NCBI RefSeq assembly: GCF_004337985.1
Contig: NC_043741.1
Location: 3,083,192 to 3,147,191, forward strand
Direction: 5' to 3'
DNA from: Pyricularia pennisetigena
Taxonomy: Eukaryota > Ascomycota > Sordariomycetes > Magnaporthales > Pyriculariaceae
Length of the DNA stretch: 64,000 bases
Of this stretch, positions 12,170 to 22,761 are shown piece by piece. The first letter of the stretch is position 1, and the number at the start of each line of letters is the position of its first letter. The notes beneath the pieces are model-generated. The model saw nothing but the letters and a program-made list of their open reading frames with translations, did not search any database and was not told where the DNA came from. The translations under genes and the position numbers were made by a program.

Positions 12170-12205
<36 letters not shown>

Positions 12206-12221
12206 CTTTTTTTTTTTTTTT
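12170..12221. repeat. Poly(T) tract, 52 bases with one C
   Basis: A T run broken only by a C at 12206. It is the longest homopolymer-like tract in the window. Confidence 0.95.
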
Positions 12222-13819
12222 CGTTCCCCCACTACCATCTGACGGTTTTACTCTTCAGGGTTTTCCTTGTTCAAACGATACCGAAGTATGGTGACTTCTG
12301 GCCGTGGGCGCCCCTCATCGCCATCGCCCGTCTCCATCTTTTGTCTTGCGCAGTCGTACACCAACCAAGGTGCGTATTCGGTACGCCCGGTCAATTTTGA
12401 GCTCTAAGATAGGGGACTAGTTCTAATACAAAACAGAGAGAGGCGGGCATGAAGAACAAGGCAATTCAATGTAAGCCGGCCCTTATTTCCGTCCGGTCGA
12501 TCGACTTAACTTCTCTGCCAATCCCATGACGCTTGATACAACTACCTAGGTGTTGTGTTTCACATGCAATTTGTTTCCATCCGCCGCAACCCACTATTTT
12601 TTTTTTTTTTTACAAGTATAACAATAATAAGCTGCACACTGCCATCATGGGAAAATTCTGTTGGATTTCATCCTGTCCCTGGCGGCAGTGTGGTGTGCAG
12701 CTCGCTCGTTATACGTGAAACTTCTTCTCGCTTGTATAGACTGGATACGCCTAATTTTTTTTTTTCTTGGACATGGAGTGAAAAGAGAATCTGCCGCGGA
12801 TTTCACAGTCAATGTATAGGTTGCTCTTCTGTCAATTGTGCTTTGCCGAGAACCTCTCCCGCCTTGTTTTGTGAAGTCTTACGTCTCACCTCATCACTCT
12901 GCCAAATATGGATTTTTATGAAAAACTGATTTGCTAAAAAAAAACCTATCCCCGAACCGCATTTGATTCGTGGAGCACCTACATTTTCTCTTAATTTTTT
13001 GTCTTTTTCTTGGGCTCCTCGGTTGCCCTGCGCGAGCGCGGGGCGATCGGGCAGGGCCGCATAACATGCACACACACACAACCGTCCCTCCCCTCCCATA
13101 AAGTGAAAAAAAAATCCCAACGAATCATATCGGCCCCGAAACGGTGACATGATGGGTGGTGTGGCATGGGGCAGCATCGCAGATGGGGTGAGGCATCCGC
13201 TAAGAAAGAAGGGGGGAAATCCATTAGTGGGCGTGATGGGTGGTAACGGTCGGTCTGCAACCGAGAAAGAAGCTCCCACCCAAGGGGAGCCAGAAAAAAA
13301 AAAGTACAGGGTGTGCTCACCACATGATATTGGCGCAGCCGGTAAGCCTTCATGGCGTGTGCAAGAGTGGCCTCACTCACCTTTTTTTTTTTTTTGCTGT
13401 CTGTTCTTTTTTAAAATAGCTTCCCGCCTTGGTTTTGATTCGCTATCCGATTTGACCAAAGGTCTTGGTCGCTGTCCATACGTCGACGCGGGAAATGTTA
13501 CGTATCATGCATATGACAATCTATCCTGCGGCATCTGCCTAAATGATTAGAGCCAGTCTAAGTGGTTGGAGATGGACTATGGAGCAGACGAAAATATTGC
13601 CGTTGCCGCCATGAACTTATGTAGATCGACATTGTATTCCCTCTCCCAAAACAAGAGACAAAATCAAGAACGCCGACACCACGCTAAATGACTGGCCAGG
13701 CGATGTGCTGGCTACAAATGCCGTTTCAACCATAGACGAATAAGACAAAAACACGCAAGTCAAAGACGGTGCCCCAAATCAAAAGAGCAATCATGGCCAA
13801 TGGCACATATCACCCCGCC

Positions 13820-16800
13820 TTAGCGAACACCCAGGTCCAGAACCCAACCCTCCCTCTCTCCACTACAGACAAACCGGCCCCTGATGCCATCAGCCTTGAT
13901 AGCTGTGGCCATGACGTGACCTTCGTGTACCCTGCCGATACCCTCAACTTCCAGCAGCTTGCGGTCCTCGGCTGAGACGGCAAACATTCCGGCGAGAGCA
14001 GAGCTCTTGAGCACGCGAACGTCGAGCAAGATTGTCTCCATGATGACACCACCCAAGAAGCCGGCAGCCAGGACGACTTGCACGACCAGGAAGGCAAACC
14101 AACCCCATCGGATCGAAATGTAGGTTTCTTGCTCAATGGAAGCAGCAGAAATCTGTATGCCTTGGGTCCGTATCCTGTAGTTGGAAGGATAGTGCTGTGT
14201 TAGTAGGGAATTCTGCAAAAAAGCAACGGTGCAAAAGAGGCAATGGACTGGATGAGGGAGACTCACGTATTCGTCAAGCTTGTTGCCACATTCTGTGTAA
14301 GGTTCCGCACAGCGGCAAGACGGTCACTTTCGGGCAGTGTTTGAGAGGAAGCGCCGAACATGCTGAGACCAAGAGCGTCGCTCGTGCTCGTGTGGCCGAC
14401 GGCGCCGGAGCCCATGGCCGCGGAAAATGTGCCGTAGAACGTAGATGTCATGTACCGCATTAGTGCTGCTGCCGAATTGCGATCAACCCTGTAGTCCTCC
14501 CCGGCCTCTGATAGAACTATCGTCCTTTCCCCTACTCGGGTTTTGAATGGGGTAATTCCCTGGTCCATCCCGATGCCGGATCTAACTGTATAATCTGCGA
14601 CACAGAAATGAAAGAGAATCTCCATGGCACCAAACGCCGTGTCTGACACTGGAGAGGGAGAGCCTGGTTCCTGGAACGATGCTTGCTTTGTGTATATGAT
14701 GAATATATTGGAGATTGCTGCCGCCATCAAATTAGGCTGATCTGAGAAGGCGAAAGATATATTTGCTGGCTTGGTATCGTCGTATACCAAAAGGGGAGAG
14801 GTTATGTTGACGTTATATGTGTCGGTCTGAATACAATTAGCACGGTCAAAAGCATTACGGGGACATAGCTGACTACTCACCGAGCCGGTTAGGTATGCTC
14901 CGTTACTCAAGCTTGCGTTGCGGACTTGTCGAGAGCTGTCCAGGCCAAGGCGTGTACTCAATTCGTCGGCCAGCGAATCAGCTGATATCTGGAGTCGATT
15001 GGATATATCCTCTGTCCGTGAACAAACCGCGAGAGAGCTGAACTTCTGGACCTCGCACTCCTTGGATCTGCAGACTGGTGCCAAGTTTATGATAGGCTCA
15101 TCGACAGGGTTGTAGATGCCATTCTGTATGCTTTGCTTCTGGCGCCTATCCAACTCTGGAGCAGAGGTGCGCGCATTAGTATAGCTTTGATAGCTGAATG
15201 AACATCACACGGATAGCTGATCGGGCTTACCTGGCACCGAAGTGGCCTGATTGTTGTTGCTTGGATATGCTTCTGCCCTGAAGACCTGTGGCACGGCGGA
15301 GCGGTTGGCGAGGCGGGTTGGGTAGGCTAGTAAAAACAGGTTTGTTAGTTGCTTTGCTGTTGATTTCATTAGAATCTTCTCTGGACCTACCAATAATCAT
15401 TTGAGTCATCGCCGATGTGACCAGACCCAATAGCAATATAACTACAAGAACGAGGTTCAAGACACTATAAGGGAATATTGTTAGCTAGTAGCTCTAGCCT
15501 GGTAAACAGGTTCTGTGTCGTCTTTTTACTTACCGGCCCTTTGTAGCAATCAAAAGCTTAACGGCACCAACTGGGCCTGTTATCGCATCCTCGAATGCCT
15601 GGAAGTCAGCCAAGCTTCTGTCTTTTGTGGCAAACCAGTTCCATTTCAGCTGGCTCAACCCCTGAGCCACTGGAAATATCAGAGCGGCGTGGCAGATAGT
15701 TATGAAAAAGGCGACGAGGGTGTTCAGAGTAATTGGTAATGAGAATTCTCGGAGTGGTTCTTGGTCGAAGCGGCTTAGTATTACGGCAATGATGCCTAAG
15801 CAGGTGATAGATAGTAAGACCCAGAGAATTTCCGGAAGCCATGATGCCCGGAAACTGGTAAATATTGAATGAGAAGATCCGGCGGTTGAAAAGGTTGCCG
15901 TATCTTTGCGGTTAGGTTCCTTCGTGCGCGAATCGAAAAAGCCCTCTTCGTCGTTGTGGTGCAAGAAAGGGGTTGTCCCACCCATTGTGGCGGATGAATA
16001 TCTTGATTGCTGCGAATTCATAGGCGGCCGTTCTAGTTGCATTGAGACTGGCGGGAGTGAGAATCTCGTATCGAATGGAGCTTGAGTCGCGTACTGTGGG
16101 TGAGATGCCCGATATGGAATGAAAGTCTGCGAGGATCGGTGAGGTGAGAATGTCGGCTGGTACTGCTGTGACGCCTTCTGTGATCCAAACATCTGCTGTT
16201 GGGTGTTCGGTGCACGTAGTTGTGAAGGGGGTGGTGCCTCAAGAATTGAAGGGCTCTTGACATTCAGAGCTGTGTGAGACTGGCTTTGTTCAACCGCTGG
16301 CAGTTCATCAACCGCAGCTTTGGGGTTGATATCATCTGAAGGACCATCAAAGTAAAGTCCCAATGGCCAGTTGTTAGTTGAGCGGCGGTTCTCCTGAACC
16401 GGAGTTGTAGTTTCCCGTCCGTTACTATGCTCACCATGAACCTTTTCCCGCTGTTCACCTTCATCTGGCAGCTTTTGATGTTTTATGGGAAGTGGTGGCA
16501 TTGGCGCATCTGATGTTGCGGATGTTGGTGCTACTGTCCGATGCGATACTCTGTGGGCTAGCGAGTTTGCCCTGCTTGCCTGCGTGGAATCGAAATAGTC
16601 TGAATCGCTAATGGGAGAGACGGGCTGGGAGGCCTCTTGTGAAGGCGCGTCACTACCATGTAGCTGAGAAAAAGCATAATCCTTCTGCACATGCGGCATC
16701 GCCGGCCATGGAGCTGGTGGTGACGGCTGTGATGGGTTCGCGGAGACAGCGGAGGAGTCACCGTACGCAGAGTCCAGAGTGGAAACCTCCTCCGTCGGGC

Positions 16801-17167
16801 TCTCCGATGATAGCAAGTTCTGGACAGGAACAACCAATGTAGTTTCTGCATTAGACACCTGGGCCAGACCCAAACCCAAACCCCTTTTCTCTCCACTTCC
16901 GGTGACGGCTGATTCCTCCATTGCTGCCTCCGGCGAGGACGTTAGCACAGGGTTCATTGCTAATGGATTCGGTTTTGAGCTCGTGCTCAAGGTCTGTTGA
17001 GATGCGCTGGGGACTGGCTTTCTTGTGATAATCGGTATCGCCTGTGGCTCCAGCCGCGAGGTCAAAACTTCATCTTCTGAAGCTGTGGTTGGCGTGAACC
17101 CCGCCGGTGTAAAGCCTGGGTGAAAGAAGTCCTCGCCAGGGAACTTCATGCGGGTTGGTGAGCTCAT
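13820..17167 (-). CDS. DUF3176-family fungal membrane protein
   Basis: Six exons on the minus strand: 17167-15534, 15464-15391, 15326-15231, 15155-14881, 14826-14267 and 14174-13820, giving 997 aa. The ATG at 17167 is used because the longer frame starts only at GTG. Residues 1 to about 440 are Pro/Ser/Gln-rich and look disordered. The DUF3176 core then starts, with membrane segments near ILWVLLSITCLGIIAVIL, LVAFFITICHAALIFPV and LNLVLVVILLLGLV. A large, probably extracytoplasmic, domain with Cys residues and N-glycosylation sequons follows, then a last membrane segment near FLVVQVVLAAGFLGGVI. This four-helix plan fits the family, whose function is unknown. The 54-nt intron at 14880-14827 is stop-free and a multiple of three, so retention would only add 18 residues; I removed it because its donor, branch site and acceptor are all good. 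Confidence 0.85.
14827..14880 (-). other. Stop-free 54-nt intron in DUF3176 gene
   Basis: On the minus strand it begins GTGAGT, contains TGCTAAT and ends TTCAG. Being 18 codons long without a stop, it can be spliced or read through without breaking the frame. Confidence 0.7.
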
Positions 17168-19168
17168 TATGCAAATTTCTTCGCCAGCATTGGTCTTTGC
17201 AGCGGCCTGTCCCACGACGATATGCAGCGCGTGCTAACTACGATTGCGGACGAAACAGTTCAGCTGAAAGCTACTCTGTACAATAATCAACCGCAAGTGA
17301 TAAGCTGCGTTGCCAAGTAAGCCTTGCAATTGTAAAATGATTAAGCAAGACTTGAGACGGGAGAAATAAAAAAGCACTGGCGCAGAAAAACGACCGCGAC
17401 CTGCATGTAGTATAAAGCAGCAAACGTAAAGGGTTCTTTCCATGTAGAGTAAGCTCCGGCCTTTGATAGAGGATGTCGGGATCGAGTAAGACTCCCATCG
17501 CCAAGGAGCTCATCCCTGGTCAAGGGGAGGGGTGTCCGACTTGTAGTTTAGACATATGGAATAGTACTAAGATCTGTCTTACCAAGTTGCAGGGTGTGTG
17601 ACATACACAACCGCATCGGCCAACGATACGACCCGCCACAGCGCACAGCATATGTATTGTGTGAGAAAGAGGGGAAAGCTGCCGACTTGTGCAACCAGAT
17701 CTGAGCCTTTGCGAGATGAATGTGTGAAGCTGATGCGAAGTAACAAGGACCCAAGACGAAGTAGGTGGAAATCAAACGCTTGAGCTTGAGACATGGGCTG
17801 CTCAGTTTCCATACAGAACACCAGAACTCGAGCTCACAAGTACCTATGCAAAGAGTTCATCTCGACAAGATGGACACTGTTGACAGCAAACGCCGTGCGG
17901 GAATAAGCAAGCCCAAAGGTGGGGTGTGTTACTACGAAAGGTTCCGGGCTCGGAAAGCGACAACGGGGCAAGGATAAGCGGCTGAGATGACTGTGCATCG
18001 TTATTGACCGCCGCCGTCCAGGCAGCACAAGGATGAAAAGTTCCAGACAGTTTCGACGATGCTGGTAAAAACTCGCATCTTTCGCATGTGATTTAACAAC
18101 ACAATCTCGTGTTTTGACCTAGACGATTGTCATTGATTCATTGTTGTCCGTCGCAACCATCGCCGACTTGGTCACACAATGCTTTCGGGGAGCTTTCAAG
18201 TCGGCGATCGGTTGATATCGCTGGGGGTTTCACTGCAACTAACAGTCAGAATTTCGCCAATGAGGCCAGGAGATCCCAGAGGATTGGAGTAAATTTGGTG
18301 GTGGTCAAAGTGCTGACTAGTCACGTCCAGTCCCGACGGCAAAGCCTTCCCACTGGTCCAGGGCCAGCAAGGCCAGGTCTAGAGAACTTCTCGAAGCTGG
18401 TGGCATACTGCAACTTCGCTAAACGGACCATAAAAAAAACACTCGAGAAAGCTCATCGACGTTCTAATACCGCATGCCGCAAGAGAAAGCATTGATTCAG
18501 CTTTGCAAAGAGCCCCAAATTCTTTCGATCCATCTCGTGCGAAATCAAGATGTATTGCCTTGCTGCGTACCTTCCCAGGCAGTTGGTTGAGATGGATGGG
18601 TTGGAGTAAGCAACCCACCTACCAAAAGCCCAAAGCTAGGAGCTTGGGCCGTTTCTTCAGATGCCTCCACCTATTGTCAATAACTCCGCTGCTCCGGTAC
18701 CCTGCTGGGACCAGCCCAGTAAGCCAGCCACATCACACAGAAACCCTCATCAGTTCTCTTGATCGAAGGTAGTGGGTCTGCAGCCAGCCTGGTGGAGTGG
18801 GTCATTTCTCTTGCATTTCTGTCTGTGATTAGATGCGAAACAATGAGAAAAGTGCCCTTCCTTAATCGGCCACCTTTGGTCGCGCCTCCAATTATTATAT
18901 GGACAACAAAGCTCTGTTCGCGGATGCGGACCATGATTCTGTTAGCAGGTAGTCATTATGGACATGGCTGTTTATCACAGTCAAGCGCATGCTCATTTTA
19001 TCGAAGGTAGCCAGAGGCCCCCAGGTTAAACCGCCTCGGCAGTCGCCTACTTTTGCCCCCTTCGCTTCTTGTTCAGGCCCATCAGCGCTGCTGAGTTTCC
19101 CGCCACTGCCGTGATTTGTCCAAGGTAACATACACGACAACTATCAGATTCATTTCTCGGCTCTCAGG
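17168..19168. other. Divergent 2.0-kb spacer (DUF3176 gene / WSS1-like gene)
   Basis: Shared upstream region of two divergent genes. Open frames are under 125 codons and resemble no family I know. I see no RNA gene or repeat. Confidence 0.55.
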
Positions 19169-20680
19169 ATGGCCGAACACGATGCGTTTTTTGGATCCTA
19201 CTCCCACCTGAAAACCCTTTCTCGGCAAGAGGATGCCCTACATACTCTCAAACGGCTTGCGTCGATGGTCAAGCCGATCATGCGGGCGCGAGGATGGCGC
19301 GTTAGACAACTTGCAGAGTTCTACCCAGACCAACAGAACCTACTTGGTAAGCTTAAAACGATCAGATATTCGATTCTATCGCTGCAAGTTGCTGACAAGG
19401 TGGCAGGACTGAACGTCAACCGCACTCACAAGATCCTCGTCCGCCTACGATATCCCGGCGATGTCAACCAGTTCCTTCCTTTCGAGGAAGTTACCGATAC
19501 TCTACTTCACGAACTGGCACACATCGTCCATGGCCCTCACGACACCAAGTTTCATGCACTCTGGGACCAGCTTCGGGATGAACACGAAGGCCTCCTAAGA
19601 TCCGGTTACACAGGCGATGGCTTCCTCTCAGTCGGCCACAAGCTAGGAGGCAGGCGCATACCCATGGATGAGGCGCGCCGTATAGCTCGGGTAGCAGCAG
19701 AAAAGCGCAGGGCGGAGCGTGGAGATGTTGGGCGGAGATTAGGGGGAAAGGCGCCGAGGCCCGGAGAGAACATTCGAGAGATAATTGCGAATGCAGCTGG
19801 GAGGAGACAGGCATCCCTGCAAGGCTGCGGCAATGCCAAACACGACGAGGGCGAAATCCGGCAAATTGAGGAGGCAGCAACTCGAAACGGGTTCAGAACG
19901 AAGGCTGAAGAAGACAAGGCAAACGAGGATGCTATCGCTCAGGCATTGTGGGAGCTAGTGCAGGAAGACAAAAAGGCTCGACTGGGTGCCTCCTTTGTGC
20001 CGCCCAAAGGTGTCAATGATGACCTGGTGGGCACCTATGGGACGATGACCGACGACAAATCCAGGCGTGCAGGAAGCGATTCTCTCAAGAGAGTAGGCGC
20101 AAGTCCTGATCTGAGTGACGGTCCTCCTCTGAAGCGGTCGGCAGCCTCGGGCAGTATGAGTGCGACTGTTAAATGGACATGCACAGCCTGCACTTTGATT
20201 AACGCTCCTGGCAACATACGATGCGAGATTTGTGAACATCCACGCCCGAATGAGGCGGGTGCAGCAAGATTTCCTGTATTAACCTCTAAGCAAGCCAAAA
20301 AGCCGGAGATCATTGACTTGACAACAAGCCCAAAGAGAAGTGCAAAGCCTTTCAAAAAAACAGTATCGGACGGTGTAAACAGCGCGGCGCGTTCACGCGA
20401 GAAGAAACCGGCGCCATTCTGGTGTTGTCGACATTGCGATACTCGCATGGAGCGCAAGTGGTGGACTTGCTCAAAATGCGGCAAAATGAAAGATGCCGAA
20501 AGCTCTCAGGGTCAAGCCGAAAAGCCCGACAGCGGTGGAGTTTATTCACAAGAAGGGACTTACGTGCCGCAAACACCTCGGCCCGCCCAAGATTGCTGGA
20601 ACTGTCTGAACTGCAAAACACGAATGGATAGCAGATGGTGGATCTGTTCAACATGCGGTAAGATGAAGGAAAGTTCGTGA
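19169..20680 (+). CDS. WSS1: WSS1-like WLM-domain DNA-dependent metalloprotease
   Basis: Two exons, 19169-19346 and 19407-20680, giving 483 aa. The WLM domain fills the N-terminal third and holds HELAHIVHGPHD (about residues 94-105), matching the zinc-binding HExxHxxxxxH signature. Proteins of this family cleave proteins crosslinked to DNA and act with SUMO and Cdc48. A RanBP2-type zinc finger (WTCTACT...CEICEHPRP) lies near residue 315. PEIIDLTTSP near 360 fits a SUMO-interacting motif. Two copies of a Trp-rich C-x2-C...C-x2-C module close the protein. The intron at 19347-19406 (60 nt) is stop-free; it was removed because splicing joins NLLG directly to LNVNR, as expected for the family. It lies divergently from the DUF3176 gene and upstream of the histidine kinase. 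Confidence 0.85.
   Translation: MAEHDAFFGSYSHLKTLSRQEDALHTLKRLASMVKPIMRARGWRVRQLAEFYPDQQNLLGKLKTIRYSILSLQVADKVAGLNVNRTHKILVRLRYPGDVNQFLPFEEVTDTLLHELAHIVHGPHDTKFHALWDQLRDEHEGLLRSGYTGDGFLSVGHKLGGRRIPMDEARRIARVAAEKRRAERGDVGRRLGGKAPRPGENIREIIANAAGRRQASLQGCGNAKHDEGEIRQIEEAATRNGFRTKAEEDKANEDAIAQALWELVQEDKKARLGASFVPPKGVNDDLVGTYGTMTDDKSRRAGSDSLKRVGASPDLSDGPPLKRSAASGSMSATVKWTCTACTLINAPGNIRCEICEHPRPNEAGAARFPVLTSKQAKKPEIIDLTTSPKRSAKPFKKTVSDGVNSAARSREKKPAPFWCCRHCDTRMERKWWTCSKCGKMKDAESSQGQAEKPDSGGVYSQEGTYVPQTPRPAQDCWNCLNCKTRMDSRWWICSTCGKMKESS
19347..19406 (+). other. Stop-free 60-nt intron in WSS1-like gene
   Basis: It starts GTAAGC, carries GCTGAC near its end and finishes GCAG. Twenty codons long without a stop, it could be retained in frame and would insert 20 residues just before the WLM metal site. 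Confidence 0.7.
20419..20672 (+). repeat. Duplicated Trp-rich zinc-ribbon-like module in WSS1-like protein
   Basis: Two units, about 20419-20493 and 20590-20670. They share the plan W-x-C-x2-C-x-TRM-x4-WW-x-C-S-x-CGKMK, and four Cys per unit could hold zinc. They lie downstream of the canonical RanBP2 finger and differ from it in spacing. Confidence 0.75.
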
Positions 20681-22761
20681 GACAGGCAATGCTCTATGAG
20701 TTATGACGATGCTGTGCCGCGTTGTGGTGTTGGTGTTAATTGATGACATAGAAATGGCACGACAATGGGTTACGTTGGGTGAAATTCCTAGGGATTGATT
20801 GAATATGTTACACGACGTTTGATGCCGATCTTCACAAAAAAAGGTCATAATGCGACGAAGCCGCGGGAGCGTAGACATAGCTGTAGATTGATTGTGCGGT
20901 TCCATGCAGATATTTTGCAAATCTAGACGGGTCCATATGTGAATGACGTTGAGGGAATTTTGTGACACGCGATACGTCACCGTACCGCCCGCCCCTGATG
21001 GCGGCATGTGGGCTGCCGCCACTGAACTTGGCAACGATCGATCGACTCCGGCTTTTACAGTGCATATCGACTTAGTTGACCATGGCATTTTACATTTGGG
21101 CATTATGGGAACTAGGCACTCTGTCCTCGTCCTGACCACCTGAAATGTTCAGGGTCTTCAGTCCCGCCGGCAGATTGACATACCTGTGGATACATTGGCT
21201 TGGATTTCAGGGTCCGTTCCAGATCAACGGAGATGAATAATCATGTAGAATGAAAACAGATGGGTGTACACCTACTCTGCCAAGTCTGCCTTAGGTTTCC
21301 AACTACTCTTCCAAGGTGAGAACATGGTGTGGGTACCGATGGACAGCTAGGTAGTTAAGTTTAGGATGGAGGGAGCAATGACAGCCCGAATCGTTCGTCC
21401 CTTGTCGCAGAGGTTGAGTCAAGTCTCTTTCTTGTTCGTACTACCGCACTGCATCATGAGGTGAGGCTCGGGGATGGAGCTTTTTGAAACGACCAACGAC
21501 ACGAAAGCTGATGAATGATTGGGTTCTCCAAAACGCATGGGCGAGCGTCGCATGGAAAAAGTCGATTGGGCATTCATTTACCATGTTGAGCTGAATTTCC
21601 CCGGCGGCCGGCAAATGTTGAGGTGAAGAGGGGGGAAACCCGAGAAAAATGACGACATTGTGCCCCGGACTCCACTGTTTTGGTGGCCATTTTACGTTGC
21701 ATTTTTCCTATGTCGGGACAGAAGCCACCTTCAGTAGGCGCTATGGGAACCAGCCGCAGCAAAGAAAGCCCTTGCGCATGGGTTGCTCTAGTAGCGGTTC
21801 ACCGTAGACCCGCCCAAAGCTCTGGTTCGACCCAATGAGCAAGGGCTAAATGCCAAGCTTAATGGGCGGGTAGGTGCCATACGCCAGAGGTTTGGGGTGA
21901 GAAAACCCGCAGCCATCAGACGAATGCATGTCCGTTTTGGGCTTGCCACTTTCAGCGGTTTTTTTTTTCTCTACACACACGTACGATGCGATCCATGCGC
22001 AGCTGATGGATCCAACGTGTGCTCGCTACCCTACCTTGCATTCGATGGTATTGATTCTACTCAGAGCTCTGCCATCGGCGCCCCCCAATTCCTCTCGATG
22101 TGAACATTTGCCCCAGGCTTCGGCCCAGTCTAGAACTAGCAAGCCCATTTTTCAAAGACACCTTCTGGACTAGCCTTTTTCCAGCCCGCCTACTCAATAG
22201 CCGACTACCTAATGTGTACCTACCCCAAGCTAGCCTAGACCGGACATCAGCTGCCCTTTCTCAGATTGATTCTCCTCACCCTCCCACTTCACATCTTTTC
22301 GAATTGTGAATGTTTATCCGCCCGACCTCCAGCTCTTGTCTTCTTACCACATCTGAACCACTCGCAGAAGCAAAAATAGCTGTCGTCCTCATAGAAACAT
22401 TCTTGAAAGCCTTCCGTGGGTTGCTAACAGCACGCCAAAGTTCTACGCGAGCAGTGCGACAGACCCTGCGACAACGCTGCGATAGGTTGCTATCCCAGCG
22501 CATCCCGGCTTGGCTTTGCACTTGACGCCCAATTTGCCTGGCGGTGCCAAAACCGCGGGACAATCTAGATCACAGAGCTCGGGACATCCAAACTTCTCTC
22601 AACATCTGGCTATCCATGACTTGGCGGCGCGAGAACCGATGATGCTTCATGAACTTCGGGACCTGGATTAGCTTTCGATTTCGAACCTATCTAGGCTTTC
22701 CTCCCAGAGCTCAGGAATCACTCTCTTATATCCATGCGGGTGGCTCACCGGCTCCGGCGTT
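20681..22761. other. 2.1-kb spacer / leader of histidine kinase gene
   Basis: It holds the 3' flank of the WSS1-like gene and the promoter and leader of the kinase gene. A 71-codon ATG frame at 22310-22525 could be an upstream ORF if transcription starts early enough. TACCT motifs occur at about 22200-22225. No gene is supported. Confidence 0.5.

Larger units (their letters stand above)
6412..13819. other. Gene-poor 7.4-kb region with A/T tracts
   Basis: I find no convincing gene on either strand. Open frames here are short, mostly begin at non-ATG codons, and translate homopolymers. Visible content: A18 at 6680-6697, A tract at 9050-9067, T29 at 10543-10571, a T-rich tract at 12170-12221, TACC-type repeats at 8058-8107, the palindrome AGTCTAGACT at 10050-10059 and repeated CTAGGTCTAG motifs at 12073-12115. 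It probably includes the 5' flank of the pseudo-caspase gene and the 3' flank of the DUF3176 gene. Noncoding RNA cannot be excluded. Confidence 0.6.

Noticed and set aside
17168..17215. Upstream extension of the DUF3176 protein by 16 codons
   Set aside because: The extension begins with GTG, not ATG. The in-frame ATG at 17167 is the first proper start.
21800..21850. Possible tRNA (GGTTCGACCC B-box-like with GCTCTAGTAGCGG upstream)
   Set aside because: The sequence around the B-box does not form a five-pair T stem, and no acceptor stem closes at the right distance.
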